Of a DNA stretch of 64,000 bases, positions 29,034-35,238 are shown piece by piece. Numbering within the stretch: the first letter of the stretch is position 1; each line of letters begins with the position of its first letter. The position numbers were made by a program, and so were the translations under genes. The notes under the pieces are model-generated. The model saw only the letters and a program-made list of their open reading frames with translations. It did no database searches and was not told where the DNA came from. This DNA is from Flavobacteriia bacterium (GTDB lineage: Bacteria > Bacteroidota > Bacteroidia > Flavobacteriales_D > Crocinitomicaceae), in the NCBI GenBank assembly GCA_026391005.1, contig JAPLEV010000051.1, positions 1 through 64,000 on the forward strand, read 5' to 3'.

Positions 29034-29444
29034 ATGAAACATATTTTAACCTTTAGTTTCCTCTTACTTTTTGGAACATTCTTTTCTCAAGGGAACTTGC
29101 AGTTTAACCAGGTGTTGACATTTACAGGAACCGTAACTTCAGACAATGGTTTTGTTAATTCGCCCATCAATAGCGTTCCTGCAGGAAAGGTATGGAAAAT
29201 CGAGCATGTAGGAGGATCAACGGCATTGATGGGAAACAGCACGCAATATGGTATAAGAATCAATAATGCAACAACCGTTGGTTATTGGGGGAATTCGCCC
29301 TCAAATTATCAACTTCAAATAAAAGACATTTGCCCAATTTGGCTAAAAACTGGGGATGACCTAAGCTTTTATTGGTCACAATACAATGGAACCCAAAGTT
29401 GTGATTTTGTTATATCAATTGTAGAATTCAACATTGTACCATGA
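29034..29444 (+). CDS. Small exported hypothetical protein
   Basis: 136 aa with a clear signal peptide (LTFSFLLLFGTFFSQ, cleavage near residue 19). The mature part is a compact beta-rich domain of about 117 residues with the phrase VPAGKVWKIEHVGG, which I recall from small Bacteroidota exported proteins without an assigned function. There is no T9SS domain. The start lies 3 bp after the SIR2-like stop, implying one transcript with the SIR2-like and collagen-like genes. Two cysteines (in DICPIW and SCDFV) could form a disulphide. Confidence 0.7.
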   Translation: MKHILTFSFLLLFGTFFSQGNLQFNQVLTFTGTVTSDNGFVNSPINSVPAGKVWKIEHVGGSTALMGNSTQYGIRINNATTVGYWGNSPSNYQLQIKDICPIWLKTGDDLSFYWSQYNGTQSCDFVISIVEFNIVP

Positions 29445-29557
29445 TTTCTTGATATCGCATTTTGAGATATCAAATTTAACCATTCTCCGGTGGTAAGTTG
29501 AAAGATGAAGTCAACAGGAAATCGTTCTAAATTTCGTTTAACTTGTTCATTTAATCG
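29438..29557 (-). pseudogene. ORF6N-domain gene remnant
   Basis: The minus-strand translation contains RLNEQVKRNLERFPVDF, then FQLTTGEWLNL and a SQNAISRNHG segment. This is the characteristic core of ORF6N (KilA-N-like) DNA-binding proteins. Only about 40 residues survive. The usual N-terminal part (a RG-x-x-V-x-LD-x-DLA-x-LY stretch) is absent upstream and the C-terminal part is missing. The remnant overlaps the last 7 bases of the small exported gene. ORF6N domains are common in phage-related and mobile contexts, so this is evidence of past insertion and decay. Confidence 0.65.
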
Positions 29558-29611
29558 ACTTGTTGGAAAGCTTTCCAATAAGCATATCGAGAGAAGCACA
29601 CAGCTAGCCTC

Positions 29612-29627
29612 GTCCGCCTAGGCGGAC
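29612..29627. repeat. Perfect 16-bp palindrome GTCCGCCTAGGCGGAC
   Basis: The sequence equals its own reverse complement and is much richer in G+C than its surroundings. It is embedded between the two conserved blocks of dispersed repeat R2, so it appears to be part of a repeat element rather than a terminator. No T-tract follows. Confidence 0.7.
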
Positions 29628-29649
29628 ATTCTCCCCCTTGGTCAGAACA

Positions 29650-29688
29650 CTCGACTTGCGATGATTTCCAATCTGACGAACCAATAAA
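29650..29688 (+). repeat. Dispersed repeat R2 (39-bp core)
   Basis: This is the counterpart of R1 at 26258-26296, in the same orientation. Its left block (AAGCATATCGAG, about 29580-29591) is separated from the core by an insert holding the 16-bp palindrome. Together with the ORF6N remnant, it accounts for the whole 306-bp gap between the small exported gene and the AAA_14 gene. Confidence 0.6.
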
Positions 29689-29698
29689 ATGGTACAAT

Positions 29699-29749
29699 TT
29701 GCTTTTTTATATAGCAATAAAATTGTATATTTGCTTTTATAAGAAGCAA
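29699..29749 (+). promoter_or_regulatory. Two tandem TTGCT...AGCAA dyads over a promoter-like box
   Basis: Dyad 1 is TTGCT-N9-AGCAA at 29699-29717; dyad 2 is TTGCTT-N7-AAGCAA at 29731-29749, ending one base before the ATG. Each is 19 bp and their starts are 32 bp apart, close to three helical turns. A TATATTTG -7 box (29726-29733) lies between and overlaps dyad 2. This is the layout expected of an operator bound by a dimeric regulator, or of paired RNA hairpins around the start codon. No regulator is known. Confidence 0.5.
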
Positions 29750-29750
29750 A

Positions 29751-30938
29751 ATGGAAAGATTAGTAGAAAAATCAGCACGCAAAATAAACCATGTGTCAAT
29801 GGTATTTAAACGCTATTTATACCATGAAATCAATACATCCAACAGATTAACAGCGATAAAGGGAGCTCGAGGAACTGGAAAAACAACCTTATTGCTTCAA
29901 CTTGCAAAAGATTACCACTCCGATGAGGTGCTTTATGTCGCTTTGGATGATTTATTTTTTTCTGAAAACACCTTATACGGTCTTGCTGAAAAATTCACCA
30001 AAATTGGTGGTAAGCTAATATTAATCGATGAAGTTCATAAATATCCAAATTGGTCGCGTGAACTAAAATTAATTTACGACGATTTCCTTGATTTAAATGT
30101 CATTTTTACCTCTTCATCCATATTGGATATTTATAAAGGAGAGTCTGATTTGAGCAGAAGAGCAGTAACTTATAATTTAGCTGAACTTTCATTCAGAGAA
30201 TATTTGTTGTTGTATGAAAAAATCGAATTGCCTGTTTTAACCCTTCAAGAAATTTTAAACAACCATACAGCTCTTAGCTTAGCATTTTTGAAGCAAATTA
30301 CCCCACTTAAACATTTTCCCAAGTATTTAAAAATTGGTAATTATCCATATTTTGAGAACAATGAGGAAGAATATTTTCAAAAACTTAGAAATACTGTCAA
30401 TCTCATTTTAGAAGTAGATCTCCAGACTACTGAAAATTTAGATTTCCATACCCTCGCAAAATTGAAACGTTTACTGTTTGTTATCGCATCAAATGTTCCT
30501 TTTACGCCCAATATCCAAAAGATTAGTGATACGATTCAATTGAATCGAAATGCGCTTGTTCGTTCGTTGCAATTACTCGATAGAGCTGCGTTAACTCGTA
30601 TGATTTACAAGCAAACAAGAAGTATCAGTCTTTTAAATAAACCCGATAAAATTTGGATGCATAATACCAATTTGATGTTTGCAATCAGTGGAGATAATGT
30701 TGAAATAGGCACAGTTAGAGAAACGTTTTTTATGCAAAACTTAGCGCATAACCATGAGCTCTCATTGCCTGACAAAGGTGATGTTTTGGTTGATAATACG
30801 TACATCTTTGAAATTGGAGGGAAAAATAAAACGAAAAAACAAATTGCGAATTTAGAAAATGCTTTTGTTGTACATGATGGTATTGAAATTGGATTTCAAA
30901 ATAGCATTCCCTTATGGCTTTTCGGGTTTCTTTATTGA
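29751..30938 (+). CDS. AAA_14/DUF4143 ATPase
   Basis: 395 aa. An N-terminal ATPase domain has Walker A GARGTGKTT at residues 38-46 and Walker B LILIDE at 89-94, followed by FTSSSILDIYKGESDLSRR (sensor and arginine region). The C-terminal half (about 200-395) is the DUF4143 module with a winged-helix-like part and a final nuclease-like fold ending in SIPLWLFGFLY. These ATPases are widespread in Bacteroidota and archaea and often accessory. Their substrate is unknown. It is a single-gene unit with an unusual operator-like leader and lies between R2 and a GC-rich intergenic element, in keeping with horizontal acquisition. Confidence 0.85.
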   Translation: MERLVEKSARKINHVSMVFKRYLYHEINTSNRLTAIKGARGTGKTTLLLQLAKDYHSDEVLYVALDDLFFSENTLYGLAEKFTKIGGKLILIDEVHKYPNWSRELKLIYDDFLDLNVIFTSSSILDIYKGESDLSRRAVTYNLAELSFREYLLLYEKIELPVLTLQEILNNHTALSLAFLKQITPLKHFPKYLKIGNYPYFENNEEEYFQKLRNTVNLILEVDLQTTENLDFHTLAKLKRLLFVIASNVPFTPNIQKISDTIQLNRNALVRSLQLLDRAALTRMIYKQTRSISLLNKPDKIWMHNTNLMFAISGDNVEIGTVRETFFMQNLAHNHELSLPDKGDVLVDNTYIFEIGGKNKTKKQIANLENAFVVHDGIEIGFQNSIPLWLFGFLY

Positions 30939-30945
30939 TACCGGT

Positions 30946-31015
30946 TGTTGAATCGAGCGGCTTGTGCTGAGCCCGCCGAAGTAAGTCGAGAGGCACGGAA
31001 CGGACGAGAGAAGTT
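30946..31015 (+). repeat. GC-rich intergenic element
   Basis: The 145-bp gap after the ATPase gene contains a block around CTGAGCCCGCCGAAGTAAGTCGAGAGG, markedly more GC-rich than its neighbours. It resembles in composition the palindrome-bearing insert of R2. No second copy is present in this window, so the repeat status is inferred. Confidence 0.3.
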
Positions 31016-31049
31016 ATCCCCACGCATACAACAAAAAAAAAAGTAGAGC

Positions 31050-31080
31050 GTTAGTGCAACTACTAACCCCCTAATTTTTT
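31050..31080 (+). terminator. Weak candidate terminator after the AAA_14 gene
   Basis: A six-base-pair stem GTTAGT/ACTAAC with a 6-nt loop (31050-31067) is followed a few bases later by a run of seven T. The stem is short, and the T-run abuts the next ATG, so this is tentative. Confidence 0.3.
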
Positions 31081-31083
31081 TAT

Positions 31084-31674
31084 ATGAAAGTTAAAGTAAT
31101 GATTAGCATGATTTGTGCGATTGGAATGTTTGTGGTAAGCTGTACGAAAGATGCGGACGGTCCATCTCCAAGTCCTTGTAACACCTCAAATCCCGATTTT
31201 GTCAGTTTATATAGTGTTACCGCACAAAATCAGCAGTGCCTTGATCAACACATGTACGATAGCGAAGTTCATTCGTATTCGTTTGAAGTAAATGTTCCGA
31301 AAACAATTTGTTCAATTGGTTACCAAAGCCAGCCTGCAATAAGCCAAACGCCCTATTTATTTGAAATTTGGGATAGTGTTGCCAATACAATTGTTTACAG
31401 CGGAAGCCATGTTTTTAGCGCCACTGCTACTAGCTATGCTAGTATCCCACCTTTGTCGTTAATTCCAAACCACACCTACACTGTGAAAAGAATTCAAACA
31501 AATTACACGATGTTTCATGAAATTATCGGTAGGATAATTTATAAACCACAATTTCAACAAATGCAATTTCCTATTATGCAAGGTGCCTTAAAAATTACCA
31601 GCTCTCGGTTCTACGGAAACGCCGGTCTACTAATTGATGCAGCTATACCTTGCATAGACCTTGTGTATCAATAG
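31084..31674 (+). CDS. Lipoprotein of unknown function
   Basis: 196 aa. A lipoprotein signal peptide ends at the lipobox VVSC, with the acylated cysteine near residue 20, followed by KDADG. The mature domain has about 175 residues, is rich in Tyr, Ser and Gln, and appears beta-structured, with four further cysteines. I do not recognise the family. It is likely membrane-anchored in the periplasm or outer membrane after Lgt modification. A strong bidirectional terminator follows. Confidence 0.75.
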   Translation: MKVKVMISMICAIGMFVVSCTKDADGPSPSPCNTSNPDFVSLYSVTAQNQQCLDQHMYDSEVHSYSFEVNVPKTICSIGYQSQPAISQTPYLFEIWDSVANTIVYSGSHVFSATATSYASIPPLSLIPNHTYTVKRIQTNYTMFHEIIGRIIYKPQFQQMQFPIMQGALKITSSRFYGNAGLLIDAAIPCIDLVYQ

Positions 31675-31686
31675 ATTTTATGTAGT

Positions 31687-31726
31687 AAAAAAGGTGTGTG
31701 AACGAATGCGTTTACACACCTTTTTT
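31687..31726. terminator. Bidirectional rho-independent terminator
   Basis: An 18-bp stem AAAAAAGGTGTGTGAACG (31687-31704) pairs with CGTTTACACACCTTTTTT (31709-31726) around a 4-nt loop, with a single G-U pair. Flanking A and T runs make it functional on both strands. It sits exactly between the convergent lipoprotein gene and the 158-aa gene. Confidence 0.9.
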
Positions 31727-31728
31727 TT

Positions 31729-32205
31729 TTATAAATCCTTTCCCATAGAGTGAATGTCTCCATGATTTTCCTCAATTTGATCCTTGATAAACTGAATGCT
31801 TTTTGCCAACATGAATAAATCAGGCGTAGCAAATTTTTTCAGCCATTCCCAACTTTCTGGATTATGATCTACGGCTCTACCGATATGAAATAATAAATCA
31901 AACTTATTTGCTGCTAACCATTCTCCAGCTGAAGGAAGTCCCTCTGCAGCATTTATCATTGCCATCAATTGACCGTAACCATTTTCAATAAGCCAATCTC
32001 TCGAAACTTGTCGCAAAAAAATTGCTTCAGTGGCATGAAATAATTCGGGGAAACCATTTTCCTTAAGACCCAATTGAATTAGTTTATCCCCTTCAATGGC
32101 TTTGGCCCAAGCTAATATAACCTTCGGTTCATATTGAATTGATTTTAATTTAATCGGCTTGAGCTCCTCTTCCTTATTACTCTTACGTTTGAAAAAACTA
32201 AACAT
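31729..32205 (-). CDS. Hypothetical cytoplasmic protein, 158 aa
   Basis: A short basic N-terminus (MFSFFKRKSNK) is followed by a compact helical region rich in Trp (LAWAKAIEG, PESWEWLKKF). No membrane segment or signal peptide is present and no family is recognised. It lies 9 bp downstream of the nucleoside-recognition membrane protein gene on the same strand, so the two form an operon. It may be a soluble partner of that protein, but nothing further can be said. Confidence 0.65.
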   Translation of the reverse strand: MFSFFKRKSNKEEELKPIKLKSIQYEPKVILAWAKAIEGDKLIQLGLKENGFPELFHATEAIFLRQVSRDWLIENGYGQLMAMINAAEGLPSAGEWLAANKFDLLFHIGRAVDHNPESWEWLKKFATPDLFMLAKSIQFIKDQIEENHGDIHSMGKDL

Positions 32206-32214
32206 TATTTTACC

Positions 32215-33654
32215 TTAAAAAAACCATAAAGCCACAAAAATTGCAGCAATAACGCATATAAAATCGACCAATAGCATAGTGGAAAGGGTATACCTTGTAT
32301 TTTGAACCTTTATTGACCCAAAATAAACGGCTACTACGTAAAAAGTAGTTTCTGCACTGCATTGAAAAATACAACTTAGTCTCGCAGTAAAGGAATCTGG
32401 TCCGTATACACGCATTGCATCAATCATAAAACCACGAGATCCCCCAGAACTGAATGGGCGCAATAGCGCGACTGGAAAAGACTCAGTAATTGGTTTTGGA
32501 ACACCTACATTTGAGAAACACCAGGTAAGGCCATGGCTCAAAATTTCAAAAAGTCCACTGTTACGAAATAGCGAAATAGCAACCAACATTCCTAAAATGT
32601 ATGGGAAAACGGTTACTGCGGTATTTACACCATTTCTAGCGCCAGCAACAAAAGAGTCGAATATATTAGTTTGTTTTTCTGTGAATTTTTTTTCCTTGTA
32701 AAAAGCATAGCCAAGCGTGAGTAAAATAATCCCAAGTAACAAGATTCCCGAAAAGTTACCTGTAAATAAATTTTTACCAATAAAATCAAGGGAATTGATG
32801 TACCACAATAAACCTATCATAGCACCAACAATACTAAAGATGACTGCTAATAATAGCCCGCTTAATAAATTTATTCGTTGGCGCAAACCCACTATAATAA
32901 GGGCTGCTATGGTACCAATAAAAGAAGTGATGATGCAAGGTAACATTACATCTGCAGGGTTAGCTGCATGCTCGGCGGCTCGGTAACCAATAATTGAAGT
33001 TGGAATTAGCGTGAGACCAGCAGCGTGTAAACAAAGGAACATGATTTGAGCATCGCTAGCTTTTTCCTTTTCGGTATTAATCTCTTGTAAACTCTCCATG
33101 GCTTTTAATCCAAAAGGAGTAGCGGCAGAATCCAAGCCCAGAAAATTTGCTGCAAAATTTAAAGTCATATAAGAAATAGAAGGATGGTCTTTGGGAACGG
33201 ACGGAAAAACCTTAATAAAAAATGGACTTAGCCAGCGAGCCATTCCTTCTGCAGCCCCTGAATCAATGAGCAACTGCATTAATCCTGCAAAAAATGCGAG
33301 ATAAGCCAAAAGTGGTAAAATAATATCTAACAAACTATTTTTAGCGGTCGGTAAAAGACCATCCGTTTTTTGAATACCACTAAATATACGTACCGATTTT
33401 TCTCCCAAAATATAAGTGGTATCTATGTCTTTTGTATTTAAATTGATGATTACAATACCAGATTCAGTTTTCTTCAAAGAATCACGAACCAAGGGAGAAA
33501 GAGAACTTACATATGACTCACCAATCAAAAACGGATCGTCTTTTTTTCCATTTAATACATGGTCTATGGTATAGCTCTGATGCGTAAAGAGTCCTATTAA
33601 GACGAAACAAAGCGATGAAATAAAAATTACCAACCAAAATCTACTTAATACCAT
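32215..33654 (-). CDS. Nucleoside-recognition (SpmA-SpmB-like) membrane protein
   Basis: 479 aa with about nine to ten hydrophobic helices. An N-terminal helix and a ~90-residue extracytoplasmic segment precede two Gate (nucleoside recognition) domains. Landmarks are ANFLGLDSAATPFGLKAM in the first and the LRPFSSGGSRGFMIDAM segment in the second. Separate SpmA and SpmB of spore formers correspond to the two halves. In non-sporulating Bacteroidota the fused form is common, with unknown transport or regulatory role. It heads an operon with the 158-aa gene and diverges from the pirin gene. Confidence 0.85.
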   Translation of the reverse strand: MVLSRFWLVIFISSLCFVLIGLFTHQSYTIDHVLNGKKDDPFLIGESYVSSLSPLVRDSLKKTESGIVIINLNTKDIDTTYILGEKSVRIFSGIQKTDGLLPTAKNSLLDIILPLLAYLAFFAGLMQLLIDSGAAEGMARWLSPFFIKVFPSVPKDHPSISYMTLNFAANFLGLDSAATPFGLKAMESLQEINTEKEKASDAQIMFLCLHAAGLTLIPTSIIGYRAAEHAANPADVMLPCIITSFIGTIAALIIVGLRQRINLLSGLLLAVIFSIVGAMIGLLWYINSLDFIGKNLFTGNFSGILLLGIILLTLGYAFYKEKKFTEKQTNIFDSFVAGARNGVNTAVTVFPYILGMLVAISLFRNSGLFEILSHGLTWCFSNVGVPKPITESFPVALLRPFSSGGSRGFMIDAMRVYGPDSFTARLSCIFQCSAETTFYVVAVYFGSIKVQNTRYTLSTMLLVDFICVIAAIFVALWFF

Positions 33655-33787
33655 GAAACGAATTTCGTTATTTATTTTGGGACAAAGCGGAACGATCTCG
33701 AAAAACTATTAACATTCGATATTGAATTAAATAACGACTTCAAACAAAGCAGTATAAACATTCTAAGTAATTTTGTGTTTTATATTT

Positions 33788-34501
33788 ATGAAAATTGTAT
33801 TTCACCCTGAAAATTCTAGAGGTCATGCCAACCACGGCTGGTTATTAGCGAAGCACTCTTTTAGTTTTGCTTCTTGGCAAAATAGAGAAAGAATGAATTT
33901 CGGTGCCTTGAGGGTATTAAACGACGATAGTATAGCCGGTGGAGAAGGATTTGGACAACATCCCCATGAGAATATGGAAATCATTACCATTCCATTAGAG
34001 GGCGCACTTAGACATGAAGACAGCATGGGACATTCAGAAGTTATTCATGCTGGAGAAGTACAAGTAATGAGCGCAGGAAGTGGTGTTTATCACAGTGAAT
34101 TCAATGCAAGTCCAAGCGAAAAAATTACGCTTTTTCAATTGTGGATTTTCCCAAATAAACAGCAAGTAAAACCGCGCTATGATCAAATAAGTTATGATAT
34201 TATTGATGCGAAAGATAAATTTCTTCAATTAGTTTCACCGAATAAAGACGATGCCGGAACTTGGATTCATCAAGATGCCTGGATTTCAATTGTTGATCTA
34301 TCGCTTCAAAACTCCATAAATTACGCGCTTCATTTACCAACTAATGGTGTTTATATCATGGCGATTGAAGGCCAACATCAAATTGGTGAGCATACACTTA
34401 ATAAAAGAGATGCAATTGGCATTTCAGAATGCGAAACAATAATTATTAATAATATACAACCAGGCCGCCTGCTTCTTGTGGAGGTGCCCATGATATTTTA
34501 G
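33788..34501 (+). CDS. Pirin family protein (cupin)
   Basis: The track starts at a TTG at 33773. The ATG at 33788 (MKIVFHPENSRGH) gives 237 aa and matches the family N-terminus. The pirin metal-binding cupin motif is present: GFGQHPHENMEI with a later GVYHSEFN supplying His and Glu ligands. Bacterial pirins bind Fe and some have quercetinase or regulatory activity; substrate unknown here. A TAATTTTG box lies 12 bp upstream. The nitroreductase gene follows after 3 bp, suggesting a two-gene operon. Confidence 0.9.
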   Translation: MKIVFHPENSRGHANHGWLLAKHSFSFASWQNRERMNFGALRVLNDDSIAGGEGFGQHPHENMEIITIPLEGALRHEDSMGHSEVIHAGEVQVMSAGSGVYHSEFNASPSEKITLFQLWIFPNKQQVKPRYDQISYDIIDAKDKFLQLVSPNKDDAGTWIHQDAWISIVDLSLQNSINYALHLPTNGVYIMAIEGQHQIGEHTLNKRDAIGISECETIIINNIQPGRLLLVEVPMIF

Positions 34502-34504
34502 AAT

Positions 34505-35140
34505 ATGAATAATAAAATTATTGACGATTTGAATTGGCGCTATGCGACAAAAAAGTTCAATCCAGAAATGAAAATATCATCGGAAGATTTTGATACCATT
34601 TGCGAATCACTGCGACTTGTCCCGAGTTCGTATGGTCTTCAACCCGTAAAATATATAGTTGTTAACGATAAAAGTATGCGAGAGAAACTCCTTCCTCTTG
34701 CATATAACCAACCGCAAATAACAGCTGCATCTCACTTAATTGTTATTTGCTCCTATCGTAATATAAGTCCAAATATGGTTGGTGAACATCTTTCCTTAAT
34801 GAGTGAAACAAGAAATATACCATTGGAAGACCTTAGTAAATTTGGTGAAAACATGAACGCTTCCTTCGCAAAACTCAGTACGGAAGAGCTATGCGAATGG
34901 ACAGCAAAACAAGCGTACATTTCTTTAGGTCACATTATGCATTCCTGCGCTAACCTTAGAATTGATGCTACACCAATGGAGGGATTTAACAAAAAATCCT
35001 TTGATGAAGCACTTGATTTAACATCAAAAAATTTACAAAGTGTGCTTCTCTTAGCTGTTGGATATAGAAGCCCCGAAGATAATTTGGCAAGAATGGCAAA
35101 AGTTCGGAAATCAACAGAGGATTTATTTGAAACCATATAG
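34505..35140 (+). CDS. NAD(P)H-dependent nitroreductase-family oxidoreductase
   Basis: 211 aa, typical for NfsB-like enzymes. N-terminal RYATKKFNP and PSSYGLQPVKYIVV correspond to the FMN-binding region and the conserved S-x-x-x-x-QP motif. TAKQAYISLGHIMHSCA and the TPMEGF segment are equally typical. It binds FMN and reduces nitro compounds or quinones with NAD(P)H. It follows the pirin gene by 3 bp, a frequent pairing of redox or stress genes. Confidence 0.92.
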   Translation: MNNKIIDDLNWRYATKKFNPEMKISSEDFDTICESLRLVPSSYGLQPVKYIVVNDKSMREKLLPLAYNQPQITAASHLIVICSYRNISPNMVGEHLSLMSETRNIPLEDLSKFGENMNASFAKLSTEELCEWTAKQAYISLGHIMHSCANLRIDATPMEGFNKKSFDEALDLTSKNLQSVLLLAVGYRSPEDNLARMAKVRKSTEDLFETI

Positions 35141-35238
35141 ATCATTCTCAAGTTTTGAAGTAATCATTGTTTAAAAAAATAGATTTCTAATTCAAAAGTC
35201 ATACTTTCTAATCGATTAATTACCTATTTTTGGAAGAT

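Noticed and set aside
29751-30938. Reading the ATPase gene as an insertion sequence ATP-binding protein (IstB-like)
   Set aside because: The C-terminal half fits DUF4143 and there is no transposase or terminal inverted repeat nearby.
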